Positions 16,400 to 24,344 of a stretch of DNA of 39,411 nt are shown in pieces. Source of the DNA: CAYQTL01 sp964420405 (lineage in GTDB: Bacteria; Acidobacteriota; Thermoanaerobaculia; Thermoanaerobaculales; Sulfomarinibacteraceae). Numbering within the stretch: the first letter of the stretch is position 1; each line of letters starts with the position of its first letter. The notes beneath the pieces were generated by a model. The model made no database searches. It saw only the letters and a list, made by a program, of their open reading frames with translations, and was not told where the DNA came from. Location of the stretch: positions 1 through 39,411 of the forward strand of contig CAYQTL010000038.1 of the NCBI GenBank assembly GCA_964420405.1, read 5' to 3'. The position numbers and the translations under genes are program-made.

Positions 16400-16714
16400 C
16401 TACCAGTAGTCGGCGCGGAGAACGACGTCGCCGTGGACCCGCGCGCAGCACGCGAGGCGCTCGTCGGGCCCGGCGTGCATCGCCGCCAGCACCCTCCGCT
16501 CCTCCTCGCCGAGAGGGCTGAGCGACGCCGTGCCGGAGCGCACGTGGACGCGGCAGAAACCGCACAGGGCGACGCCGTCGCAGCCCTGGGACAGCGGCGC
16601 CCCGAGCTGCTGGCACGCGTCCAGCAGGGTGGTCCCCGCGACCACCGTCAGCTCGCGACCCGACGGCTCGCACCGCACCGTCGCGACGTCGATCCGGAGC
16701 CCGTCATCCCCCAT
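16400..16714 (-). CDS. 2Fe-2S ferredoxin
   Basis: The protein has about 104 residues and is a plant/adrenodoxin-type 2Fe-2S ferredoxin. The cluster loop CDGVALCGFC supplies three cysteines with the usual C-x5-C-x2-C spacing, and a fourth lies in RLACCARV. It carries single electrons to a partner oxidoreductase. The start is uncertain. The ATG at 16714 follows a TATGAT box by 10 bases and is preferred. Alternatives are an ATG at 16729 and a GTG at 16747 that overlaps the stop of the CoA-transferase gene, in which case it would be coupled as the third gene of that operon. Confidence 0.85.
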   Translation of the reverse strand: MGDDGLRIDVATVRCEPSGRELTVVAGTTLLDACQQLGAPLSQGCDGVALCGFCRVHVRSGTASLSPLGEEERRVLAAMHAGPDERLACCARVHGDVVLRADYW

Positions 16715-16724
16715 CGCGGCGCAG

Positions 16725-16730
16725 ATCATA
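16725..16730 (-). promoter_or_regulatory. Candidate internal -10 box before the ferredoxin gene
   Basis: TATGAT on the minus strand lies 10 bases before the ATG at 16714 and just after the stop of the upstream CoA-transferase gene. It may give the ferredoxin gene its own near-leaderless transcript. Confidence 0.35.
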
Positions 16731-16743
16731 CCCTGGTCGACGC

Positions 16744-18042
16744 TCACAGGAGGTTCCGCCGCCTCGCCGCGGTCTCCAGCTCGCCGCGGAAGTCGGGATG
16801 GGCGATGTCGACCAGCGCCCGCGCCCGCTCGCGCAGGCTGCGGCCGTACAGGTTGGCGATGCCGTACTCGGTCACCACGTAGTGCACGTCGGCGCGGGTC
16901 GTCACCACCCCCGAGCCCGGCAGCAGCGTGTCCACCAGGCGCGACACGGCGCCGTCCTTCGCGGTCGAGGGCAGCGCGATGATCGGCACGCCGCCCTTGG
17001 AGCGCGACGCGCCGCGGATGAAGTCCACCTGGCCCCCGAAGCCGGAGTAGATCGACGTGCCGATGGAGTCGGCGCACACCTGGCCCGTCAGGTCCACCGC
17101 CAGGGCCGAGTTGATCGCCACCATGCGCTCGTTCTGGGCGACGATGAACGGGTCGTTGACGTACTCGTTGGGGTGGAACTCCATGAACGGGTTGTTGTCG
17201 ACGAAGTCGAACGCCTTCACGGTTCCGATCACGAACGAGGTGACGATCTTGCCCCGGTGCAGGGTCTTGCGCTCATTCGTCACGACCCCTGCCTCGAACA
17301 GGTCGACGAGACCGTCGGAGAACATCTCGGTGTGGACACCGAGATGCTTCTTGCCCTCCAGGAACATCAGCACCGCGTCGGGGATCTCGCCGATCCCCAT
17401 CTGCAGGGTCGCGCCGTCGGGGATCAGCGACGCGATGTTCTCGCCGATCTGGCGGGCGGTGTCCGACACATCGGTGGCCATGGGCAGCTCGAGGACCGGC
17501 TGGTCGACCTCCACCACGTGGGTCAGCTTGGAGACGTGGACGAAGCTGTCTCCGAGGGTGCGCGGCATCCGCTTGTTGACCATGGCGACGACGGTGCCGG
17601 AGTGCTCGACCGCGGTCTTGGTGGCGTCGACGCCGGCGCCGTAGGAGCAAAAGCCGTGCTCGTCGGGGGGCGAGACGTGGATCAGGGACACGTCGACGGG
17701 CACGAGGCCCGACGAGATCAACCGCGGCACCTCGTGGAGGTGGATCGGGACGAAGTCGGCCCGGCCCTCGTTGACGGCCCTGCGGACGTTGCCGCCGGTG
17801 AACAGGGCCCGGTGCCGGAAATGGGGCTCCATGCCCGGCTCCACGTACGGCGCCTCGGCGAGCGTCAGGATGTGGATGACCTCGACCTGCTCCAGCTCCG
17901 GCGCCCGCGCCACCATGGCGTCGACCAGCGGCTTGGGCGTGCAGCACCCGGGGTGGATCCAGACCCGCTGGCGGGACTCGATCGAGGCCACCGCCTCCTC
18001 GGCGGTCGTCACCCGCCGACGGTAGATGTCCATCCAGTTCAT
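16744..18042 (-). CDS. Acetyl-CoA hydrolase / 4-hydroxybutyrate CoA-transferase family
   Basis: The protein has 432 residues and is a family I-type CoA-transferase (Cat2/AbfT). Residues IHVSPPDEHGFCSYGAGVDA (121-140) and MGIGEIPDAVL (215-225) are family landmarks, and E239 in VHTEMFSDG is the expected catalytic glutamate that forms the CoA thioester; it aligns with Glu238 reported for AbfT. The later IYSGFGGQVDFIRGA segment matches the CoA-binding region. It transfers CoA between acetyl-CoA and a carboxylic acid; the acid cannot be told from sequence. GGAGGAG precedes the ATG, and the upstream alanine-dehydrogenase-like gene ends 1 base before it, so the two are co-expressed. The pairing suggests amino-acid-derived acid metabolism. 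Confidence 0.92.
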   Translation of the reverse strand: MNWMDIYRRRVTTAEEAVASIESRQRVWIHPGCCTPKPLVDAMVARAPELEQVEVIHILTLAEAPYVEPGMEPHFRHRALFTGGNVRRAVNEGRADFVPIHLHEVPRLISSGLVPVDVSLIHVSPPDEHGFCSYGAGVDATKTAVEHSGTVVAMVNKRMPRTLGDSFVHVSKLTHVVEVDQPVLELPMATDVSDTARQIGENIASLIPDGATLQMGIGEIPDAVLMFLEGKKHLGVHTEMFSDGLVDLFEAGVVTNERKTLHRGKIVTSFVIGTVKAFDFVDNNPFMEFHPNEYVNDPFIVAQNERMVAINSALAVDLTGQVCADSIGTSIYSGFGGQVDFIRGASRSKGGVPIIALPSTAKDGAVSRLVDTLLPGSGVVTTRADVHYVVTEYGIANLYGRSLRERARALVDIAHPDFRGELETAARRRNLL

Positions 18043-18043
18043 G

Positions 18044-19156
18044 TCACTCCTCCGTGACCGGCGCGTACGTCGCGTCGAAGCTCTGCGCCAGCCCCTCGCG
18101 GAGGCAGCGGCCGCCGTAGGTGTAGGTTCCCCGCCGCAGCGCCGAGCTGCCGCGGACCGCTCGGTCGAAGCCGTCCCTCGCGATCTGCTCCACGTAGGGC
18201 AGGATCGCGTTCGTCAGCGCCCGGGTCGACGCCCTCGACGCGGTCGACGGCAGGTTCGGGACGCAGAAGTGGATGATGTCGTCCACCTGGTAGGTGGGGT
18301 TCGAGAAGTCGGTCGGGCGGGAGGTCTCGCAGCAGCCGCCCTGGTCGATGGACAGGTCCATGATCACCGACCGCGGCTTCATGAGCCGCAGCATGTCCCG
18401 CGTCACCAGCACCGGGGCCCTCTCGCCGTGGACCGCGGCCGCGCACAGGAACAGGTCGGCGAAGGCGAGCGCCTTCTCGATGTTGGTGCGGCTCGCGATC
18501 ATCGTCGGCACCTCGTCCGGGGTGTGGCCCTGGACCCGGCGCAGCGGGTGGATGTCGCGGTCGAGCACCACCACGTGGGCGCCGAGGCCGCGCGCGAACC
18601 GGGCGGCCTCACGGCCGAGGGTCCCGGCGCCGAGGATCACCATCGACGCCGGCGGGATGCCGGGCGCGCCGTTGATCAGCAGCCCCTTGCCGCCGAACTC
18701 GTTGAGCAGCAGGCCGGACCCGATCACCACCGCGAGCCGGCCGGCGATCTCCGACATCGCCTCGAGCACCGGCGCATGGCCGTCGTCCTCCTCGATGATC
18801 TCGTAGCCGACGGTGGCGATCGAGCGGTCCAGCAGGACATGGAAGCTGTCCTTGGGGGCCACCGCCAGGTGCCACGACGACAGCACCACCTGGCCCGGCT
18901 GGAAGCTGTCATAGGCCGTCGGAGGCGGCGGCGAGATGCGGATCAGCAGCTCCGAGCGCAGCAGCACCTCCTCCTCCGACCACGAGATCGTCGCCCCGGC
19001 CTGGCGGTAGGCCTCGTTGGCGAAGCCGGCCTCGAGCCCGGCGTCGTTCTCCACCCACACCCGGTGGCCCTGCTCCACCAGGGTGCGCACCGCGCTCGGG
19101 GTGAGCCCGATCCGATGCTCGAACGGCCGCCGGTCCTTGACCAACCCGATGTCCAT
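18044..19156 (-). CDS. Alanine dehydrogenase / transhydrogenase-fold enzyme, divergent
   Basis: The protein has 370 residues with the AlaDH/PNT fold: N-terminal GLVKDRRPFEHRIGLTP, Rossmann motif GAGTLG (176-181), and IDQGGCCETSRPT (270-282), whose D271 matches the catalytic aspartate of alanine dehydrogenase. R15 and H96 align with substrate residues of classical alanine dehydrogenases. The usual K-V-K-E-P segment instead reads RISPP (73-77), so the pyruvate-binding Lys75 is Ser75. The enzyme could act on a different 2-oxo acid or amino acid, so the alanine dehydrogenase name is provisional. The ATG at 19156 follows GAGGGGGA; a longer frame from 19225 has a low-complexity head. It is the first gene of an operon with the CoA-transferase. 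Confidence 0.85.
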   Translation of the reverse strand: MDIGLVKDRRPFEHRIGLTPSAVRTLVEQGHRVWVENDAGLEAGFANEAYRQAGATISWSEEEVLLRSELLIRISPPPPTAYDSFQPGQVVLSSWHLAVAPKDSFHVLLDRSIATVGYEIIEEDDGHAPVLEAMSEIAGRLAVVIGSGLLLNEFGGKGLLINGAPGIPPASMVILGAGTLGREAARFARGLGAHVVVLDRDIHPLRRVQGHTPDEVPTMIASRTNIEKALAFADLFLCAAAVHGERAPVLVTRDMLRLMKPRSVIMDLSIDQGGCCETSRPTDFSNPTYQVDDIIHFCVPNLPSTASRASTRALTNAILPYVEQIARDGFDRAVRGSSALRRGTYTYGGRCLREGLAQSFDATYAPVTEE

Positions 19157-19351
19157 GTGCTGTCCCCCTCGTCCCCCTCGGAGCGGCCCCGCATCCCCGC
19201 GACGCGGCCTTGTGAATTCTTCCACAGCCCGCCATCGGGCTCAAGCGGGGGGGGGCCGCGGGGAGCCGCGTCCCCGTGGCCGGCTCGCGGGAGCCTTGAC
19301 GGCGGGTTCTCCCGACCCACCTTCCGATCCCGAACCCGGCGGCGCCCGGCC

Positions 19352-20110
19352 TCACCCCGTCATCCGCCGGAGCGCCCCCTCGGCCGCCGCGGCGTCGTCC
19401 TCGCCGACCCATGCCGCGATCCGCAGCACCGCCGAGGGCCCCCGGCGCACCATCGCAGTCGCGGCGGCCCAGCGCGGGCCGGCGGCCGCGACGAGGCCGT
19501 CGGGCTCGCCGGGCGCATCCGGATCCGCGGTCCCGGAATCCACGGCCGCCACCAGCGTACGCCCGCGGTCCAGCGTCAGCCACAGCAGCGTCCGGCCCCG
19601 CATCGCGGCCCGACCGAGCTGCAGCGCCAGCTGCTCGCCGAGCTCCTGGACCAGCGGTCCGATTGGCCGCAGCCGCGGCTCCTCCTCGTCCGGGGGCCGC
19701 ACCACCAGGTGGTAGACGTCGTCGGAACGCCGCAGGGCCTCGGCCAGGCGCACCAGGGAGTCGGTGGCGCGCAGCCGCAGGTCGGGCTCGTCCGCGACCG
19801 GCACGTCGACGGCGAGGTCGAGCCGCACCCTTCCGGCCGCGCGGGACCGTTCGAGCCGGAACCGGGTCGCCGATCCTCGGCGCCTTCGGGCGAGCCCACG
19901 GACCGCGACGGCGAACGGCGCCAGCAGGGCCAGCACCGGCGCCGCGACCGCCGCACGCACGCAGCCCTGCCGGCCGCCGTCCGGGGTGGCGGGAGGCGGC
20001 GGACGCGTCTCAGCGTGACGCCGGGGCCGCTCGACGTCCCACCTCCCCGCCGCCTGACGAGCGGCTCTGCGGCTCGCCGAGCCGGGGATCGCGACCGCTG
20101 GCCGTGCCAA
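19352..20110 (-). CDS. Hypothetical protein with one membrane segment
   Basis: About 250 residues that I do not recognise. Strong G/C third-position bias through the C-terminal two thirds supports real coding. After a basic, Arg/Pro-rich head there is one membrane helix (AAVAAPVLALLAPFAVAV), then a charged alpha/beta region with phrases such as LVRLAEALRRSDDVYHLVV, LVQELGEQLALQLGRAA and GRTLLWLTLDRGRTLVAAV. No catalytic motif stands out. The start is uncertain: a TTG at 20110 has GGGAGGA upstream and is chosen; the frame is open to an ATG at 20167, which would overlap the promoter of the divergent kinase gene. A TACCAT near 20128 could be its -10. Confidence 0.55.
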   Translation of the reverse strand: MARPAVAIPGSASRRAARQAAGRWDVERPRRHAETRPPPPATPDGGRQGCVRAAVAAPVLALLAPFAVAVRGLARRRRGSATRFRLERSRAAGRVRLDLAVDVPVADEPDLRLRATDSLVRLAEALRRSDDVYHLVVRPPDEEEPRLRPIGPLVQELGEQLALQLGRAAMRGRTLLWLTLDRGRTLVAAVDSGTADPDAPGEPDGLVAAAGPRWAAATAMVRRGPSAVLRIAAWVGEDDAAAAEGALRRMTG

Positions 20111-20167
20111 CCGGTTCCTCCCCCATCGTCCCGATGGTACTCCACCGGCGGCTGCCCGCCGGACCAC

Positions 20168-20173
20168 TACAAT
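20168..20173 (+). promoter_or_regulatory. Candidate -10 box for a leaderless kinase transcript
   Basis: TACAAT ends 7 bases before the GTG at 20181. It overlaps an in-frame ATG at 20172, so that ATG would lie upstream of the transcription start. This favours the GTG as the real start. Confidence 0.5.
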
Positions 20174-20180
20174 GGCGGTC

Positions 20181-21110
20181 GTGGACCCCGACAGGATCGG
20201 TCCGTTCCGGGTCGAAGGGGTGCTGGGCCACGGCGGCGCCGGCGTCGTCTACCGTGCGACCGACACCCGCAGCGGCCGGAGAGTGGCGCTCAAGCTCGTG
20301 CCGCCCGAGCTCGCCGACCGACGGCGGCTGCGCCGACTGCGCCGCGAGGCCGAGGTGCTGCGCCGCATCGACCATCCCGCGATCGCCCGCCTGCTCGGGC
20401 TGGAGACGGTCGACGGGCGGACCCTGCTGGCTCTCGAGCACATCCCCGGCGAGGATCTTCGCACCATCCTCGGCAGGGGGCCGCTCCCCGCCCGCGAGGT
20501 TCTCCGCGTCGCCGCGGCGCTCGCGGAAGGCCTCGCGGTGGCCCACGCCGCGGCCGTGGTCCACCGCGACCTCAAGCCCGAGAACGTGATCCTCGGCGGG
20601 CCGCTCGGGGCCACCATTCTCGACTTCGGCCTCGCCAAGCTGCTCGATCCCGAGCACCGTGACGAGACCACCCTGACGGTCCCCGGGGACCTGCCCGGAA
20701 CGCTCGGAGCCATGTCTCCGGAGCAGGTCACCGGGGCGGCCGTGGACCACCGCTCCGACCTGTTCTCGCTCGGTTCCCTGATGTACGAGATGGCGACGGG
20801 CCGCCACCCGTTCCGTGCGCCGACCCCGCCCGAGACGGCCCACCGGATCTGCTACCACGAGCCGTCGCCGATGGCGGCACGGGAGGGCGACCTGCCACCG
20901 CCCGTCGTCGAGCTGGTCCATCGCCTGCTCGCCAAGAAGCCGCGCCGGCGACCTTCCTCCGCGGCGACGGTGGCGGCCGAGCTTGCGGCCGTGCTCGGCG
21001 TCGCCGCGCCGAAGCTGCCGCCACCCGCGCCGGCCGCGGAGCGGGGCCTGCGGGCGAAGGCGAGGCGGGCGACGGCCTGGCTCCGGGACCTGGCCGGTCG
21101 AGGTCGGTAG
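20181..21110 (+). CDS. Soluble Ser/Thr protein kinase
   Basis: A compact Hanks-type kinase of 309 residues with no membrane segment. The glycine loop is GHGGAGVVYRATD (16-28), K38 is in VALKLV, the catalytic loop is HRDLKPENVI (128-137), DFG is at 148-150, and the activation segment reads GTLGAMSPEQ (173-182). All catalytic residues are present. The tail after about 270 is basic and Ala/Pro-rich. GTG 20181 is chosen because of the adjacent TACAAT box; an in-frame ATG at 20172 adds three residues. The stop is followed 12 bases later by a histidine kinase gene, so Ser/Thr and His phosphorylation may act on one pathway here. Confidence 0.92.
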   Translation: MDPDRIGPFRVEGVLGHGGAGVVYRATDTRSGRRVALKLVPPELADRRRLRRLRREAEVLRRIDHPAIARLLGLETVDGRTLLALEHIPGEDLRTILGRGPLPAREVLRVAAALAEGLAVAHAAAVVHRDLKPENVILGGPLGATILDFGLAKLLDPEHRDETTLTVPGDLPGTLGAMSPEQVTGAAVDHRSDLFSLGSLMYEMATGRHPFRAPTPPETAHRICYHEPSPMAAREGDLPPPVVELVHRLLAKKPRRRPSSAATVAAELAAVLGVAAPKLPPPAPAAERGLRAKARRATAWLRDLAGRGR

Positions 21111-21122
21111 GATGGCCGGACC

Positions 21123-22919
21123 GTGAGCCGTCTCGCCTGGCTGCCCGCCGGCGCCCTGGTCGTGATCGGGATCCTGTTCGCGGCCGCCCACGCCGATCTC
21201 CACCGCCGACAGGCTACCCTCGACCGGCTGTCCTCCCTCGACGCCGTGGTCGACGAGGTCGACCGCCTTCTCGCGTCGGCGGTGGCGGCCGACCACCGCC
21301 GTGCTGCCGCGCAGCTGGACCGGATCCGGCGACAGCTGCGTCGCGCGGAGCCACGGTTCGAGCCCCTCGCCGCGGCGGCCGTCGAGGCGGTCTCCCGCGA
21401 CCCCGCAACCGGAATCGAGCCCGCACGGCGGGCGGTCGAGACCCTCCATGGACAGCTGCACACCGCGATCGCCGCCACCACCGACGAGGTCGACCTCCGG
21501 CTGCTCCAGACCAGCTGGCTGACGGCGTCGCTGATCGCGATCGCCGGACTGGCGGCCTGCGCGGCCTGGAGGGGATGGCGACGGGACCGGCACCACCGCG
21601 ACGCCGAACGCCAGAACGAGCTGCTGGCCGCCGCCACGCGCAGCACCGACGAGGGGATCATGGTGTCCACGTTCGGACGGGCATCGGAGACCGCCACGAT
21701 CGTGTTCGTCAACGACAGCTTCGCGCGCATGTGCGGCGTCGAGCCGTCGTTCCTGGTGGGACGACCGATCGAGTCACTCCGCGAGTGCCTCGTCACCGCC
21801 GACGGCGGCTCAGAGCTCGAGCGAACCTTCAGCGACGGCGTCTCGACCAGGCTCGAGACGGCGATCGACGCCGCCGACGGCAGCCGCACCTACTGGGAGT
21901 GGCACCTGTCGCCGGTGCGGGACCGCGGCGGCCGCATCACCCACCTGGTGTCGTCCCTGCGGGACATCACACGCCGGCGCACGTTCGAGGAGGACCTGCG
22001 CCACGCGGCCGAGGCGCTGCGGCAGGCGAACCGTCAGCTGCGCGACAACCAGGCCCAGCTGGTGCAGTCCGAGAAGATGGCCTCGCTCGGGCAGCTCGCC
22101 GCCGGCGTCGCCCACGAGATCAACAACCCGGTCGGCTACGTCCGAGCCAATCTCGACACCCTGGCACAGGACGTCGACGCGATAAGGCGCCTTCTCGAAG
22201 CCCTTGGGCAGGTGGCGGCGGCGGTGGCCGCCGGCGACGCCGACCGCGCCGAGCGGCTGGTCGACGCCGCCGACGCCGTCGCCGACGAGCTCCAGGTTCC
22301 CGCTCGGCTCGACGACCTCGAGCCCATGCTCCACGACATGCGCGAGGGGCTCGAGCGGGTCCAGGAGATCGTGTTCGACCTGCGCGAGTTCGCCCGCCCC
22401 GCCGACGCCGCGCCCGAGCCGACGGACGTCAACCGGCAGCTCGAGGCCGCCCTCAAGATCACCCACAGCGCCCTCAAGTATCGCTGCAGCGTGCACAGCA
22501 CGCTGGGCCGGCTGCCGCTGACGATGTCCCATCCGGGACAGCTGACACAGGTGTTCACCAACCTGCTGGTGAACGCCGGCGACGCCGTCGGCGACCGCGG
22601 GACGATCACCGTCGAGAGCCGCGCCGACGACGGCTGGATTTCGATCCGGGTGACCGACGACGGCAGCGGCATCGAGCCCGAGCACATGGGGGAGATCTTC
22701 TCGCCGTTCTTCACCACCAAGCCCGTCGGCCAGGGCACCGGGCTGGGGCTCGCCGTGTCATACGGCATCGTGTCCCGCCTCGGCGGCACCATCGACGTCG
22801 AGAGCACGCTCGGCGCCGGCACCACCTTCACCATCCGCCTTCCGGTCATCCCGCCGCGCTCCGATCCCGATCCCGTTCCCGATCCCGACGAGATCGACAC
22901 GAGCCCAGGCGACCGGTAG
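21123..22919 (+). CDS. Membrane histidine kinase with PAS domain
   Basis: The protein has 598 residues. Two membrane helices (about 5-22 and 136-152) flank a ~110-residue helical periplasmic sensor. A PAS domain follows (about 165-285, FVNDSFARMCGVEP), then a coiled linker, a DHp with His331 in GVAHEINNPVGYV that carries an unusually long helical insert, and a full ATPase domain (N box NLLVNAGDAV, G1 DDGSGI, F box FSPFFTTKP, G2 TGLGLAVSYG). It should be an active autokinase. It starts with GTG; TAGGAT 9 bases upstream could give a separate near-leaderless transcript. The C-terminal tail DPDPVPDPDE is encoded by GATCCC repeats. No response regulator is adjacent. Confidence 0.92.
   Translation: MSRLAWLPAGALVVIGILFAAAHADLHRRQATLDRLSSLDAVVDEVDRLLASAVAADHRRAAAQLDRIRRQLRRAEPRFEPLAAAAVEAVSRDPATGIEPARRAVETLHGQLHTAIAATTDEVDLRLLQTSWLTASLIAIAGLAACAAWRGWRRDRHHRDAERQNELLAAATRSTDEGIMVSTFGRASETATIVFVNDSFARMCGVEPSFLVGRPIESLRECLVTADGGSELERTFSDGVSTRLETAIDAADGSRTYWEWHLSPVRDRGGRITHLVSSLRDITRRRTFEEDLRHAAEALRQANRQLRDNQAQLVQSEKMASLGQLAAGVAHEINNPVGYVRANLDTLAQDVDAIRRLLEALGQVAAAVAAGDADRAERLVDAADAVADELQVPARLDDLEPMLHDMREGLERVQEIVFDLREFARPADAAPEPTDVNRQLEAALKITHSALKYRCSVHSTLGRLPLTMSHPGQLTQVFTNLLVNAGDAVGDRGTITVESRADDGWISIRVTDDGSGIEPEHMGEIFSPFFTTKPVGQGTGLGLAVSYGIVSRLGGTIDVESTLGAGTTFTIRLPVIPPRSDPDPVPDPDEIDTSPGDR
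22863..22886. repeat. GATCCC/GTTCCC repeat inside the histidine kinase 3' end
   Basis: Four hexamers (GATCCC, GATCCC, GTTCCC, GATCCC) encode the Asp-Pro/Val-Pro tail. Unit and variant are the same as in the intergenic array at 3270-3311. Confidence 0.8.
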
Positions 22920-23156
22920 ACCCCGCAACCATGCCTCCCCCCGCCGCTCCGCGGCCGGCCGCGGTCATGGAAGGCGTGACGTCCCCCTCGACGGCTCGCG
23001 AGGCGAGCCCGTCCCGTCGCCTCCACCCGCCCGTGGCGACCCCCCGACGGGGTCCTCGACGCCTCGCAGCTCGCCGCCGGAGCGAGACACGGGCGCTCCA
23101 GGACCAGAGGACACACACGTCCAACGATCTGCCGCTCGAGACGCCCTGGGAACGGC

Positions 23157-24098
23157 TCAGGAGAGTCCGCCGCGCGGCGTGCGGAGGATGGAGCCGGCGA
23201 GCAGCGCCCACAGCAGCAGGTTCCCGGCGACGGCGACGGGGCGGGTGAGGGGCTCCACGAGGGCGGCGAGGACCGCTCCGGTCTCGCTGGGGACGTGGGC
23301 GGCGATCACGTGGGGCGGGACGACGGCGAACGTCGCAGTGGTGAGAACCGCCGCCGCCGTGGTCACGACGAGGCTCCCGACCCACCATCCTCTCGCCCCC
23401 CGCGCGGTGACCCACGCCAAGGCCCCCGATCCGAGCAGGATCGCCGTCCACCCCGCGGCGCCGGCGGCGTCGACCAGCACGACTCCGGCGACGGGCAGCA
23501 GGAACCGGTAGCCGCCCATCCCGACCGCCGACACCGCCAGCAGGGCCCACAGCACTGCGAGAGTGAGACGGCGGGGCGGACAGCCGTCGACCCACGACCG
23601 GCCCGCTCGGAGGCGACGGCAGGTCGCCGCCGTGCCGGGCCGGGTGACAGCCCACAGCAGTGCGGCCGGCATCACGACACCTCCGCCGAGTAGCGCCGCC
23701 CCGACCACCATCGTGACCACGACCCGCGCCGGGCGGGCGTCCGTCCCGGCGACCGCCGTGACCATCGCCGGGACCATCCAGACCGCGAGCACGGCGGTGA
23801 CGGCGCCGGTGACGAGCCACAGCCACGCGACCGAGCGGGTCACCGCGACCGCGCCCCGGTCGCCTCGTGCGACGCCGACAGCGAGAACCACCGAGATCAC
23901 ACCGATCAGCAGCGACATGGCGGCGCTCGACCACGCCGCCACCGGGTCCCAGCCGTGACCCTCGAGCAGCCTCGAAGCGACCAGCGACACCGACGCCAGA
24001 CCGGCGCTCGCCAGCCCGGTCGCTCCCAGGACGACTCCGGCCACCAGCAGGAGCCCCCTCCGGTCGGGCTGCGGCGCGGCGTCGTGCCTCGCATCCAC
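23157..24098 (-). CDS. Hypothetical multi-pass membrane protein
   Basis: The protein has 313 residues and is not recognised beyond topology. About eight to nine hydrophobic helices are visible, for example LLLVAGVVLGATGLASAGLA, AMSLLIGVISVVLAVGVA, VVTMVVGAALLGGGVVM and LTLAVLWALLAVSAVGMGGY, joined by short Arg/Asp loops. There are no conserved charged residues within helices to suggest a transporter, and no enzymatic motif. Third-position G/C bias supports coding. The GTG start at 24098 follows TAGGCT by 6 bases, with no Shine-Dalgarno sequence. The gene is divergent from the glycosyltransferase and convergent with the histidine kinase. Confidence 0.75.
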   Translation of the reverse strand: MDARHDAAPQPDRRGLLLVAGVVLGATGLASAGLASVSLVASRLLEGHGWDPVAAWSSAAMSLLIGVISVVLAVGVARGDRGAVAVTRSVAWLWLVTGAVTAVLAVWMVPAMVTAVAGTDARPARVVVTMVVGAALLGGGVVMPAALLWAVTRPGTAATCRRLRAGRSWVDGCPPRRLTLAVLWALLAVSAVGMGGYRFLLPVAGVVLVDAAGAAGWTAILLGSGALAWVTARGARGWWVGSLVVTTAAAVLTTATFAVVPPHVIAAHVPSETGAVLAALVEPLTRPVAVAGNLLLWALLAGSILRTPRGGLS

Positions 24099-24104
24099 GA
24101 AGGC

Positions 24105-24110
24105 AGCCTA
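24105..24110 (-). promoter_or_regulatory. Candidate -10 box for a leaderless membrane-protein transcript
   Basis: TAGGCT on the minus strand ends 6 bases before the GTG at 24098, the same spacing as at the Crp/Fnr gene and glpK. Confidence 0.4.
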
Positions 24111-24344
24111 CCAGCAGGCGATGCGCCCGCGGCGTGCGCGGGTCCCGCATCGAGCCACGGCCCTCGCCGCCGTCGCGGACGCGGGCAGGGAGGCGGACGC
24201 GAGGGGGGCGACCACGGGTGCCCGCCGGCCGACGCTGCCGCTGGCGCCGTCCCCGCTGCCGGCCGCGATCGCGGTCCCGGGCCCGGAAGGCGTCAGCCGC
24301 AGTTGCGGCCGACGGCGACCCTGGGGTAGCGTGGCGGCGGTCCG

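Noticed and set aside
22920..23156. Gene in the gap between the histidine kinase and the membrane protein
   Set aside because: No frame shows coding character or a plausible start; I see only GC-rich non-coding sequence.
24121..24344. Small open frame between the membrane protein and the glycosyltransferase
   Set aside because: It is Arg/Ala/Pro-rich, lacks a ribosome-binding site and resembles no protein; such frames are expected by chance in this composition.
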